A DNA stretch of 37,939 nt. Origin: an uncultured Chloroflexales bacterium. Its GTDB lineage: Bacteria > Chloroflexota > Chloroflexia > Chloroflexales > Chloroflexaceae. Positions 25,615-33,576 of the stretch are shown one piece after another (within the stretch, counting starts at the first letter, position 1; every line of letters begins with the position of its first letter). The stretch lies in assembly GCA_937967405.1 (NCBI GenBank), contig CALCJV010000076.1, forward strand, positions 1 through 37,939. The letters run 5' to 3'. The translations under genes and the position numbers were made by a program. The notes below the pieces were generated by a model. The model was not told the origin of the DNA. It did no database searches and saw nothing but the letters and a program-made list of their open reading frames with translations.

Positions 25615-25881
25615 ATGACAACGATTACCATTCCCGAAGAACTCTACCAGCGCATGCATGCGCTCGCTGCCGCAGAACAACTGGAACTGGCCGACTTACT
25701 AGAGCAGATGATTACCGCACGGGAGCAGCAGTCTCACTGGAGTAGCATTCTCATCGCTCTGCAAACGCTCATTCGCGCATCTGGTGGGCTTCCAATCAGT
25801 AATGATGATGAGACGTTAGTCGAAGACCTACGGCAGGCCCGCGCCGCAATCTTTGCCGCCGAATATGCCCATCTGTATTGA
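25615..25881 (+). CDS. VapB/ribbon-helix-helix-like antitoxin
   Basis: An 88-aa protein starting TITIPEELYQRMHALAAAEQLELADLLEQMI, a strand-helix-helix pattern typical of ribbon-helix-helix antitoxins, then an acidic helical tail (DDETLVEDLRQARAAIFAAEYAHLY) of the kind that occludes a toxin. An ATG 9 bp earlier (25606) is an alternative start. Its 3' end overlaps the PIN-domain frame by 17 bp, the arrangement expected of a type II toxin-antitoxin pair. Its partner is truncated. Confidence 0.7.
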   Translation: MTTITIPEELYQRMHALAAAEQLELADLLEQMITAREQQSHWSSILIALQTLIRASGGLPISNDDETLVEDLRQARAAIFAAEYAHLY

Positions 25882-26431
25882 CAGCTCAGTATTTGTGCGG
25901 GGGCTACACGAGCCAATCCATCCAGCCGGACAACTGCTGCTGACGATCACGTCCCATGCAACACTTGTCGTCCCACGCCTTGTAGCACAGGAAGTGACCC
26001 GCAACCTCACGAGTCCAGCCCAGAAGAAACTGTTTTATCTGCTTTTTCAAGACCCGCACACCGCCCGTATTATAGATGAGCCAATCCCAGTGCATATTGT
26101 TCAGGAATACATCGCACGCGGATTGCCAGAAGCGGCCACGGCCGCCCCTCACCCGCCCAGCTGCGACATGCCGCGTAGCGTCGGCAGCACCCCATCCGGC
26201 AAGCCGTGCCCCCACGGCTTAATCATGACGGCGTGGCGGATCAGCTGCTCTAGCTCGGCATCGCTTGCGCCACTGCGGAGCAACCCACGCAGGTCTACCT
26301 CGTTGTCGCGCAGCAGGCACAGGTGCAGCCGCCCATCGGCAGTCAGGCGCATGCGGTTGCATGTCGAGCAGAACGGATCGGTGACGCTGCTGATGAAGCC
26401 GAGCGTGCCCGCCGCACCTGCAATGCGATAG
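25865..26431 (+). pseudogene. truncated PIN-domain (VapC-like) toxin gene
   Basis: Residues 1 to about 90 follow a PIN domain: first acidic residue in CIDSSVFVRG, second in LVAQEVTRNL, and a helix ending IVQEYIARGLPEAA. At about 26130-26148 the homology stops, where a PIN domain should continue for roughly 45-60 residues carrying the last acidic residues. The frame then runs antisense through the 3' end of moaA with Ser/Arg/Pro-rich nonsense sequence to 26431. Two catalytic acids are therefore missing and the toxin should be inactive. The breakpoint next to the moaA stop suggests a deletion or rearrangement. Confidence 0.65.
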
Positions 26432-27255
26432 CGACGCGCTGGATCGCTGTGCGATTGCCCCAGCGACGCAAGCGGGCCATAGGCCGCTTCGAGCCGCTCG
26501 ATCAGCTCGGCTGTGCTGACCACGCCATCTTGGGCCACACCCGCCACGCCCGTCAGGGGCATCACCTCGATAAAGCGAAACTCCCAATTGTTGTGCAGCG
26601 TCAGCGCGGCAAGGTCAACAACTTCGTGATCGTTCAGCCCGCGCACCACCACTGCATTCAGCTTGAGCGGAGTCAGTCCGACGGCTTGCGCGGCTTCGAT
26701 CCCCGCCCACACATCATCCAGCTTGCCGCCCCGTGTCATGAAGCGGAAGCGCACCGGATCGAGGCTATCAATGCTAACATTGACTCGATCCAATCCGGCC
26801 GCTTTGAGGTCTGCGGCTGAGTTTTTCAGGCGCAGCCCGTTGGTGGTCATGGCGATATGCTCAATGCCCGGAACCGCTTTGATCGCCCCGATGAGCGCAA
26901 CAATATCGCGGCGCAGCATCGGCTCGCCGCCCGTCAGGCGAATTTTGCGAAAGCCAGCGCGGGCCGCGGCATGCACAATCCGCAGCAACTCATCGGTGGT
27001 GAGTAGCTCTGGACGCGGCATAAACTGCATGCCCTGCTCCGGCATGCAGTAGACACAGCGCATATTGCAGCGATCTGTGAGCGAAATCCGCAGATAGTCT
27101 ATGCGCCGCCCAAACGAATCATGCGCGGGTGTAGTCGTAGCATACACGGGAATCGGCGCGAGGGCGGTCTGCGCCGTCACATGATTAATCCGCTCGAAAA
27201 AGGTAATTGATGCGGCGGATGATGGCGGTTGGGTTCCGATAGCGTGTTCACTCAT
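26149..27255 (-). CDS. moaA: GTP 3',8-cyclase MoaA
   Basis: A 368-aa radical SAM enzyme for the first step of molybdopterin synthesis (GTP to cyclic dehydro-GTP). The SAM cluster is C63-x3-C67-x2-C70 in DRCNMRCVYCMPEQG, followed by RLTGGEPMLRRD. The C-terminal cluster cysteines lie in PFCSTCNRMRL and HLCLL, and the protein ends in the conserved GG. It has an extra N-terminal stretch of about 45 residues before the family core. The ATG follows AAGGA at slightly long spacing. It lies 112 bp downstream of the Mrp-type Fe-S ATPase on the same strand. Its end abuts the broken toxin gene. No other moa genes are visible here. Confidence 0.95.
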   Translation of the reverse strand: MSEHAIGTQPPSSAASITFFERINHVTAQTALAPIPVYATTTPAHDSFGRRIDYLRISLTDRCNMRCVYCMPEQGMQFMPRPELLTTDELLRIVHAAARAGFRKIRLTGGEPMLRRDIVALIGAIKAVPGIEHIAMTTNGLRLKNSAADLKAAGLDRVNVSIDSLDPVRFRFMTRGGKLDDVWAGIEAAQAVGLTPLKLNAVVVRGLNDHEVVDLAALTLHNNWEFRFIEVMPLTGVAGVAQDGVVSTAELIERLEAAYGPLASLGQSHSDPARRYRIAGAAGTLGFISSVTDPFCSTCNRMRLTADGRLHLCLLRDNEVDLRGLLRSGASDAELEQLIRHAVMIKPWGHGLPDGVLPTLRGMSQLGG

Positions 27256-27286
27256 GCACGTTTCCTTGACTCCATTGACAAGGCTG

Positions 27287-27358
27287 CTGAGGGTGCAGCA
27301 CCAATACCATGATCTCCCTCAGGGACATCTCCAGTCATTGCTCGGCAGGTGATGCCGA
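27287..27358 (-). promoter_or_regulatory. potentially structured leader upstream of moaA
   Basis: On the minus strand the gap holds a 6-bp hairpin TCGGCA/TGCCGA with 5-nt loop (27358-27342), a TCCC-TGA-GGGA stem (27325-27315), and a CTGAGGG (27322-27316) that can instead pair with CCCTCAG (27293-27287). The last two are mutually exclusive. I cannot match it confidently to the Moco riboswitch or any other named class. Confidence 0.3.
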
Positions 27359-27367
27359 CCGGTCACA

Positions 27368-28465
27368 TTAGACGAACGCTAGCACGCTGATGCGTGCGGC
27401 AACCTGCCGAGCCAGCTGGCGAAAGGCTTCGGCGTAGGCATCGGGCATATCGCTCAGCACGGCCGGCACACCACTATCACTGCCCTCGCGGATACTCATC
27501 CCAAGCGGAATCTCACCCAATAGCGGCAGATCGTAGCTAGCGGCGAGGTGGGCTGCTCCGCCCGTGCCAAAGATGTCGTAGCGCGTGCCGGTGTCGGGCG
27601 CAACAAAATACGCCATGTTCTCAATGATGCCGAGTACGGGCACATTCACTCGATTGAACATCTGGATCGCCTTGACCACATCCGCCGTAGCAACTGTCTG
27701 CGGCGTGGTGACAATCAACGCGCCTGCCAGTGGCAATGATTGGGCCAGCGTCAGCGCAACATCGCCCGTGCCCGGCGGCATATCCACCACCAGATAGTCG
27801 AGTGGCTCCCACGCCACATTGCGGATGAATTGGCGCAACATTTGCGAGACCATTGGCCCGCGCCAGATCACGGGCTGGCTTTCGTCTACCAGAAACCCAA
27901 CCGAGATCAGCTTGATGCCGTGCTGCTCAAAGGGGATAATCATCGGCTCGCCCGCTTCCGTCTGATACACGGGCGGCTGCCCTTTATCGCGCAAGCCGAA
28001 CATAATCGGCACCGAAGGCCCATAAATATCAGCATCGAGCAAGCCCACCCGTGCGCCCTCCTGCGCCAGCGCAATCGCCAGATTGGCAGCAACTGTGGAT
28101 TTGCCCACCCCGCCTTTGCCGGCCGCTACCGCGAGCACGTGGGCAACGCCGGGGATGGCTTCCTGTTCGGGGATACCTGCATTGCGGCGCACATTGGCGG
28201 TGAATTCAATCGCAACCTCGGTCACACCGGCAATCGTCCGCACGGCTGCGTCACACTCAGCTTGGATTTGATCTTTCAAGGGGCAGGCGGGGGTCGTTAA
28301 TTCAACCGTAAAGGCCACCCGCGTACCTTCAATAGTGACATCTTTGATCATCTTACGCGACACAAGATCGCCACCAAGTTCCGGCTCTTGCACCGTACTG
28401 AGGGCCGCAAGCACCTGCTCAGTGGTGATGCTTGGTGCTCGATCACGGGAGGGGAAGAAACCCAT
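27368..28465 (-). CDS. Mrp/ApbC family iron-sulfur carrier P-loop ATPase
   Basis: A 365-aa protein. Residues 10-100 form a MIP18/DUF59 domain (VLAALSTVQEPELGGDLVSRKMI). The rest is a ParA/MinD-type ATPase with the deviant Walker A GKGGVGKST (116-124), a DADIYGPSVP motif and VVDMPPGTGDVALTLAQ. The family binds and delivers Fe-S clusters. I see no CxxC pair of the NBP35 type in the C-terminal half. The start at 28465 follows GAGGAG; the longer frame to 28528 has no support. It is probably cotranscribed with moaA, whose product needs two Fe-S clusters. Confidence 0.92.
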   Translation of the reverse strand: MGFFPSRDRAPSITTEQVLAALSTVQEPELGGDLVSRKMIKDVTIEGTRVAFTVELTTPACPLKDQIQAECDAAVRTIAGVTEVAIEFTANVRRNAGIPEQEAIPGVAHVLAVAAGKGGVGKSTVAANLAIALAQEGARVGLLDADIYGPSVPIMFGLRDKGQPPVYQTEAGEPMIIPFEQHGIKLISVGFLVDESQPVIWRGPMVSQMLRQFIRNVAWEPLDYLVVDMPPGTGDVALTLAQSLPLAGALIVTTPQTVATADVVKAIQMFNRVNVPVLGIIENMAYFVAPDTGTRYDIFGTGGAAHLAASYDLPLLGEIPLGMSIREGSDSGVPAVLSDMPDAYAEAFRQLARQVAARISVLAFV

Positions 28466-28591
28466 CGTTATACTCCTCTGGCTCGTCGCCCGCACCCCCG
28501 TTGGGTGCGGCCATCCGAGATCGATCATATTGTATCATTCTTATGCTGCTGGTGAATAAAATCATTTTTTACAGGTTTATCTGTTGATATT

Positions 28592-28620
28592 ATTGTAGCA
28601 AAGAATGCGTGTAGTGTCGA
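28592..28620 (-). promoter_or_regulatory. promoter of the mrp-moaA unit
   Basis: On the minus strand: TCGACA (28620-28615), a 17-bp spacer and TACAAT (28597-28592), with TGC directly before the -10 (extended -10). Confidence 0.6.
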
Positions 28621-28718
28621 GGCAAGGGCCGCAGGGGCGCGCAGGTTCATGTCACCATGCCGCAGGCGCAGCGTATGTGGTATGCTATAGCCGTAATACC
28701 ATCCGCTCATACGAGGAA

Positions 28719-30641
28719 ATGACGACAACCACCATGATTCTGGTAACGATTGCAGACCTAACCAAATACTTCGGCGCAGAGCTGATCTTCGCCAACCTCA
28801 CCTTTCAGGTCGTGGCGGGCGAAAAGGTGGCGATTGTCGGGCCCAATGGCGCAGGCAAAAGCACCCTGCTCAAAATCATTGCGGGCATCCACCACCCCGA
28901 TAGCGGCACGGTGCAACTGGCTCGCGGCGCACGCCTCGCCTACCTCAGCCAAGAAGTCACCTTTCCCGCCGGACAGACGCTCTGGCAGGCGATGGAGACC
29001 GCACTGGCTGAGCTTGCCCAGCTGCAAGCCGAGCTGGAACAGCTTGAAGCCCGCCTTGCCGATACCAGCGCACCTGATTGGGAAGCCACGATGGAACACT
29101 ACGGCGAGTTGCAGCACCGCTTTGAGCATGCTGGCGGCTACCACAAAGAGCAGCGCATCGAGCGGATTTTGCACGGCTTGGCGTTCCACCCCTTCCACTA
29201 CCACCAGCCGCTTGACCAGTTCAGTGGCGGGCAAAAGACCCGCGCCGGACTTGCGGCGACGCTGCTTGCTGATCCCGATCTGCTGCTGCTCGATGAACCG
29301 ACCAATCACCTCGACCTAGAGACGCTAGAGTGGCTTGAGCAATTTCTGCGCGAATGGCACGGCACATTACTCGTTGTATCGCATGATCGCTACTTTCTTG
29401 AGAAAGTTACCCAGCGCACCATCGAAATTGCCAATCGCACCCTCGAAGATTACCCCGCCAGTTACACGGGCTACCTCGAACTGAAAGCCGAGCGGCTCGA
29501 ACGGCGCATGAAAGAGTATGAGCAGCAACAGGAGCAGATCGCCCGCACGGAGGAGTTTATCCGCCGCTACAAGGCGGGCCAGCGCAGCAAAGAGGCTCGC
29601 GGGCGCGAGAAACGCCTGAATCGCCTGAAGGAGACCCAGCTGATTGCCCGCCCCGAACAACCCGAACAGTTGCGCCTCTTTCTGGATAGCAAGCTCCGCA
29701 GTGGCGATCTCGTGCTGGAATGTAGCAATCTGGTGGTGGGCTACGCCGAGCCAGATCAGCCGACTCCACACATCCTGCTGCAAACGGGCGAGCGCGAACT
29801 GTTGCGCGGTGAACGGGTCGCCTTGCTGGGTCCGAATGGCTGCGGTAAAACGTCCCTGCTCCGCACCCTGATCGCCCAACAACGCCCGCTCAAAGGCAGC
29901 TTCCGCTTGGGCCACAATGTTGTCGTGAGCTACTACGCGCAGGGGCACGACATGCTCCAGATGGATGCGACGGTGTTGGATGAGATACTGCGGGTCAATC
30001 CGCAGCTTGGTGTGGAGCGGGCCCGCACCCTGCTCGGCAATTTCCTCTTCAGTGGCGATGACGTGTTCAAGCGCATCAATCAATTGAGCGGTGGCCAGCG
30101 CAGCCGGGTTGCCCTTGCCCAACTGACCCAGATGCCGGGCAATCTGCTGATTATGGATGAGCCGACCAACCACCTCGACATACCGGCCCGCGAAGCATTG
30201 GAAGGCATGCTCAAGCAGTATCCGGGCAGCTTGCTCTTTGTTTCGCACGACCGCTATTTCATTGATGCACTGGCAGATAAGCTGTGGATCGTACAGGATG
30301 GGCGGCTGCGCCAATTCTTGGGCAACTATAGCGACTACCGCGCCCATCTCGAACAGCAGCAGACCCTGCCCGAACCAGCCACCGTGCCGCGTAGCAAAGT
30401 CAGCCCAGCTAGCCCACCGGCCAAGCCCGATGCCGCCGAGCGGCAACGCCGCAAACGCCTTGCCGCCCTCGAAGCCGAAGTCGCAGCACTGGAGCAGCAA
30501 TTGGCCCAAGTGCAGCACGAGCTAGCGCAAGCCAGCACCGCCCAAGATGTCGCCCGCATCGCCGCGCTCGGTACGCGCTACACCGAACTGGAAACCCTGC
30601 TCGCGCAACGCTACGCTGATTGGGAAGAGCTTGCGGCGTAA
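28719..30641 (+). CDS. ABC-F family ATP-binding cassette protein
   Basis: A 640-aa soluble protein with two ABC domains and no membrane segment. Domain 1: Walker A GPNGAGKST (41-49), signature FSGGQKTRAGLAATLL, Walker B LLLLDEPTNHLD. Then a charged inter-domain helical linker (LERRMKEYEQQQEQIARTEEFIRRY). Domain 2: Walker A GPNGCGKTS, signature LSGGQRSRVALAQL, Walker B LLIMDEPTNHLD, ending in a coiled-coil C-terminus (LEAEVAALEQQLAQVQHEL). ABC-F proteins act on the ribosome in translation or antibiotic protection. It looks like the Uup/YdiF type. Start: ATG at 28719 behind GAGGA, very close; the ATG at 28734 is an alternative. Confidence 0.93.
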   Translation: MTTTTMILVTIADLTKYFGAELIFANLTFQVVAGEKVAIVGPNGAGKSTLLKIIAGIHHPDSGTVQLARGARLAYLSQEVTFPAGQTLWQAMETALAELAQLQAELEQLEARLADTSAPDWEATMEHYGELQHRFEHAGGYHKEQRIERILHGLAFHPFHYHQPLDQFSGGQKTRAGLAATLLADPDLLLLDEPTNHLDLETLEWLEQFLREWHGTLLVVSHDRYFLEKVTQRTIEIANRTLEDYPASYTGYLELKAERLERRMKEYEQQQEQIARTEEFIRRYKAGQRSKEARGREKRLNRLKETQLIARPEQPEQLRLFLDSKLRSGDLVLECSNLVVGYAEPDQPTPHILLQTGERELLRGERVALLGPNGCGKTSLLRTLIAQQRPLKGSFRLGHNVVVSYYAQGHDMLQMDATVLDEILRVNPQLGVERARTLLGNFLFSGDDVFKRINQLSGGQRSRVALAQLTQMPGNLLIMDEPTNHLDIPAREALEGMLKQYPGSLLFVSHDRYFIDALADKLWIVQDGRLRQFLGNYSDYRAHLEQQQTLPEPATVPRSKVSPASPPAKPDAAERQRRKRLAALEAEVAALEQQLAQVQHELAQASTAQDVARIAALGTRYTELETLLAQRYADWEELAA

Positions 30642-30708
30642 CCAGACCAGCAGGCAAGCCCCGCCCCGTAGCACACCATCATCACAACCATTGCACCTAA
30701 GCAAAGCG

Positions 30709-30736
30709 AAACGCTGACCCCGCAGGGCCAGCGTTT
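30709..30736. terminator. 12-bp hairpin between the ABC-F gene and the 15-aa peptide gene
   Basis: AAACGCTGACCC (30709-30720), loop CGCA, then GGGCCAGCGTTT (30725-30736), with one mismatch; the flanking G and C (30708, 30737) extend it. It lies 67 bp after the ABC-F stop and 30 bp after the peptide stop on the other strand, so it could serve both as a bidirectional terminator. U-tracts are short on both sides. Confidence 0.65.
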
Positions 30737-30766
30737 CTATTGGTAAAGGACATTGCTACCAGAGCG

Positions 30767-30814
30767 TTAGTTGTTCGCTCCAGCGGCAATGCCCATACGC
30801 TGATTGTCACTCAT
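30767..30814 (-). CDS. 15-residue peptide gene with a full-consensus ribosome binding site
   Basis: The frame reads MSDNQRMGIAAGANN then TAA. Upstream lies AAGGAGGTGAT, the complete complement of the usual 16S rRNA 3' end, ending 4 bases before the ATG. An in-frame ATG two codons earlier overlaps the SD and is unlikely. A consensus promoter lies 55 bp upstream of the ATG and a hairpin 30 bp downstream of the stop, so it is a free-standing transcription unit. The peptide is polar, has no hydrophobic segment or Cys, and matches no family I know. It could be a regulatory, signalling or leader-type peptide, or the RNA itself may be the product. Confidence 0.6.
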   Translation of the reverse strand: MSDNQRMGIAAGANN

Positions 30815-30868
30815 GGGCATCACCTCCTTCGTGCCTAGACGGCAGGTAGAATTTGATTTTGTAGTAAA

Positions 30869-30897
30869 ACTATACACAGCTTTTGAAATGTTGTCAA
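30869..30897 (-). promoter_or_regulatory. consensus promoter of the 15-aa peptide gene
   Basis: On the minus strand: TTGACA (30897-30892), a 17-bp spacer and TATAGT (30874-30869). This is one of the best sigma70-type matches in the window. The leader before the ATG at 30814 is about 48 nt. Confidence 0.75.
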
Positions 30898-30990
30898 GCG
30901 CACCCCAGCTGCCAGAATCACAGGGACAAGCACCCTAATGCTTGTCCCTGATCCTCGTCGCGCATCCGCGCCCACCATTAACGCTCAAGG

Positions 30991-31176
30991 TTAGACCGCT
31001 GGCTTACCCGCCAGTACAGTGCCTGCTTGGATCAACCACTGGCCGAGCGTGGCACGGATTGCACTCATAGGGGCAGGGCGATATGTTTGAGGGTTGGACA
31101 GGGCCATATCGAGGACATGCCATTCATGCCGTCGTTGTTCTTCCCGATGAAGCTGTTCAAAGTAATCCTTACGCAT
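30991..31176 (-). CDS. small hypothetical protein, 61 aa, divergent from MocR
   Basis: A 61-aa protein with a highly charged helical N-terminus (RKDYFEQLHREEQRRHEWH, 2-20) and a more hydrophobic C-terminal helix (AIRATLGQWLIQAGTVLAG). The start at 31176 follows GAAGGAGA. It is preceded by a strong promoter containing one arm of an inverted repeat and lies head-to-head with the MocR regulator, whose likely target it is. I do not recognise the family. Confidence 0.7.
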   Translation of the reverse strand: MRKDYFEQLHREEQRRHEWHVLDMALSNPQTYRPAPMSAIRATLGQWLIQAGTVLAGKPAV

Positions 31177-31243
31177 CGTTGTCTCCTTCTGATGCAGCAT
31201 GATCAGTTGTACGTAAGTGCGGTGCAATATCTCACCTACGCTC

Positions 31244-31272
31244 ATGATAGCGGCTGAGTGGACTGTTTTCAA
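31244..31272 (-). promoter_or_regulatory. promoter of the 61-aa protein gene
   Basis: On the minus strand: TTGAAA (31272-31267), a 17-bp spacer and TATCAT (31249-31244). The spacer contains the inner arm of the 31257-31304 inverted repeat. Confidence 0.65.
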
Positions 31273-31304
31273 GTGCCAGCTCAACCAATTTGCACCAGTC
31301 CACT
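31257..31304. promoter_or_regulatory. 9-bp inverted repeat, candidate MocR operator
   Basis: AGTGGACTG (31257-31265) and its exact complement CAGTCCACT (31296-31304) are 30 bp apart in the divergent MocR/61-aa intergenic region. One arm lies between the -35 and -10 of the minus-strand promoter. MocR proteins bind widely spaced paired sites in divergent intergenic regions, so this fits, but binding is inferred. Confidence 0.55.
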
Positions 31305-31369
31305 TGAGCGGCAACAAAAAGCTGCTACCTGATACTTAGTCGATCAAATCACACATCTCTGATGATCTA

Positions 31370-31378
31370 TGCTATACT
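31370..31378 (+). promoter_or_regulatory. extended -10 of the mocR-like gene
   Basis: TGC followed by TATACT (31373-31378), with no good -35. It lies about 90 bp before the ATG at 31468. Confidence 0.45.
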
Positions 31379-31467
31379 ACAAGTGGCACAGCATGAGTGC
31401 CAGATTGATACATGTATATCAGACCACTTGCAGCGAGACTATATCGCTACAGGAAGGAATCTTCACG

Positions 31468-32985
31468 ATGGCTCTCCCACGCTCCAAGCCGCGAGCGATC
31501 CCGCTATCGGGCTTGACACTCAACCCAGACGACGACACGCCGTTGCATCGCCAGCTCTGTGATCGCCTGCGCGAGGCCATCCTCAGGGGCACATTGCGGG
31601 CCGGCACGCGCCTACCCGGAACCCGCACCCTCGCCAGCGAGCTGGGCATCTCGCGCAATACGGTGGTGAATGCCTTTGAGCAGCTGCTCGCTGAAGGCTA
31701 TGTCACCGGCAAAATCGGCTCCGGTACGTATGTCGCCTGCAAACTGCCCGATACCCTGCTGCAAGTTGGCAATGTCATCGCCCCCCCCAAGCTGAACGAC
31801 CCGCACGGGCGCAACCTCTCGCGGCGCGGGCGCATGGTTGCCAGTGCCTACATCTGCGAGCCACACGACCACGGCCCCCCAGCCGCCTTTCGGCTTGGTG
31901 TGCCCGCCGTCAGCGAGTTCCCGATCACCCTGTGGAGTCGGCTGGTTGCCCGCTACTGGCGGCAATCGCCGGCCGAACTGCTCAGTTACGGTAGCTCGGC
32001 GGGCTACGACCCGCTCCGCGAAGCTATCGCCAGCTACGTCGGCCCCGCACGCGGAGTACGCTGCACCCCCCAACAGGTGATTATTGTCTCCGGCTCGCAG
32101 CAAGGTGTTGATCTGGCGGCGCGGCTGCTGCTTGATCCGGGCGACTCGGTGTGGGTCGAAACACCCGGCTATCGCGGCGCACGAGCGGCCCTGCAAGGCG
32201 CAGGCGCACGCCCCGTGCCCGTGCCCGTAGATGACGAAGGCTTAGTCGTGGAGGTAGGCCAGCAACGCGAACCGTATGCGCGGCTGGCGTATGTTTCGCC
32301 CTCACACCAATACCCAACCGGCGCAGTGATGAGCCTGCCGCGCCGCTTGCAGTTGCTGGAGTGGGCCGACCAAGCCGATGCGTGGGTGCTGGAGGATGAT
32401 TACGATAGCGAATACCGCTACTCCGGCCGGCCCATCTCGGCCTTGCAGGGGCTGGATCGGAGTGATCGCGTGATCTACATCGGCACGTTTAGCAAAGTCT
32501 TGTTACCCACCTTGCGGCTCGGCTACCTGATTGTGCCGCCCGATATGGCCGGAGCCTTTGCCAATGCCCGCAAAATCGCCGACATCCATTCACCGCTTGT
32601 AGATCAAGCTGTACTTACCGACTTCATCAATGAAGGGCATTTCAGCCACCACCTGCGGCGCATGCGAACCCTCTATGCCGAACGACAAAGAGTGCTACTT
32701 GAAGCGGCGCGGCAAGAGTTGGACGGGGTGCTTGGGATCAACCACAATGAGACCGGTATGCATGTGGTGGCGTGGCTACCCGAAGGGATCAGCGATCAGG
32801 CCGTGTGCGAACACCTGCTCCTGCACGGCATCTACACCCGTGCGCTCTCCTCCGATTGCCTTGAACCAATCCCCTGTGGTGGGCTGCTGCTCGGCTATGC
32901 CGCGCTCACGCCAGAGCAGATTTGGGCCGGAGTGCGGCGCATGCGGGCTGCGCTGGACACGTGCCCCGCATTGCAGGCGGGCTAG
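31468..32985 (+). CDS. MocR-type PLP-dependent transcriptional regulator (GntR + aminotransferase domains)
   Basis: A 505-aa fusion. Residues 10-95 form a GntR winged helix (DDDTPLHRQLCDRLREAIL, LPGTRTLASELGISRNTVVNAFEQL). A linker leads to a fold-type I aminotransferase domain with VSGSQQGVDLAARLLLDPGD, LEDDYDSEYRY and the PLP lysine K343 in FSKVLLPTLRLGY. MocR regulators sense PLP, GABA or amino acids and usually control the divergent neighbour, here the 61-aa gene. The start at 31468 follows AGGAAGGA; the longer frame to 31369 overlaps the promoter. It ends 3 bp from a convergent lipoprotein gene. Confidence 0.93.
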   Translation: MALPRSKPRAIPLSGLTLNPDDDTPLHRQLCDRLREAILRGTLRAGTRLPGTRTLASELGISRNTVVNAFEQLLAEGYVTGKIGSGTYVACKLPDTLLQVGNVIAPPKLNDPHGRNLSRRGRMVASAYICEPHDHGPPAAFRLGVPAVSEFPITLWSRLVARYWRQSPAELLSYGSSAGYDPLREAIASYVGPARGVRCTPQQVIIVSGSQQGVDLAARLLLDPGDSVWVETPGYRGARAALQGAGARPVPVPVDDEGLVVEVGQQREPYARLAYVSPSHQYPTGAVMSLPRRLQLLEWADQADAWVLEDDYDSEYRYSGRPISALQGLDRSDRVIYIGTFSKVLLPTLRLGYLIVPPDMAGAFANARKIADIHSPLVDQAVLTDFINEGHFSHHLRRMRTLYAERQRVLLEAARQELDGVLGINHNETGMHVVAWLPEGISDQAVCEHLLLHGIYTRALSSDCLEPIPCGGLLLGYAALTPEQIWAGVRRMRAALDTCPALQAG

Positions 32986-32988
32986 CTC

Positions 32989-33525
32989 CTACGGGGGGCT
33001 AGGCATACCATGCTGGATCAGGAGCACCACCTCACCTGTGCCCTGGACACTCCGCAGCTGGGTCACCGTGACAAAGGCCCGATCCGAACGCACCCACGCT
33101 GCAAAGCCGGTCTCCTGCATGCCCGGCACCCGCAGATCGTGCTGATCGGTGGCGACTTGCCAGCCTTCACTGGCAAGGTAGTGGTGATAGAATTCGCGCA
33201 CTTCGCCAAACGCGACTGACTCCGGCAACGCATACCCATCTATCGCAAGGCGGAGATTGGGCTGGGGCACACTGGCTTGCTGACGAGCGTTGCTCACCAA
33301 CAGGGCCAGTGGGCTACCTGTTTCAAGCGGCACAGCGGCCGGAAAAACAGGCAAGCCGCCACTCGTTACCGTAGGAGTATTGGAATCCGCGCCGCGCTCG
33401 GTGAGGCGCATCGGTGACAGCGCAGGGGTGGGCGATACCTGCTCGAATGTCACTACGCTGCACGCCGACAGCAGCAATACGGTTCCACTTGCCACAAGCC
33501 AGAGCAAATTGGGCCCAAGAGCCAT
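32989..33525 (-). CDS. hypothetical secreted lipoprotein
   Basis: A 178-aa protein with an N-terminal signal and the lipobox LLSAC (Cys22), a Thr/Pro/Ser-rich linker (23-75) and a compact C-terminal domain with EVREFYHHYLASEGWQVATDQHDLRVP, resembling a small surface-attached domain of unknown function. The start follows AAAGGAG. It lies 51 bp after the subtilase gene on the same strand and is probably cotranscribed with it. It may work at the cell surface with the protease; this is inference from position only. Confidence 0.8.
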   Translation of the reverse strand: MALGPNLLWLVASGTVLLLSACSVVTFEQVSPTPALSPMRLTERGADSNTPTVTSGGLPVFPAAVPLETGSPLALLVSNARQQASVPQPNLRLAIDGYALPESVAFGEVREFYHHYLASEGWQVATDQHDLRVPGMQETGFAAWVRSDRAFVTVTQLRSVQGTGEVVLLIQHGMPSPP

Positions 33526-33576
33526 ACGTACTCCTTTCCCATGCTGAGCAGTTGCAATGCATGTACGAAGATCGCC

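Noticed and set aside
29367-30518. 383-aa minus-strand frame inside the ABC-F gene
   Set aside because: It is antisense to intact Walker and signature motifs and carries no recognisable domain; it is a shadow of high-GC codon use.
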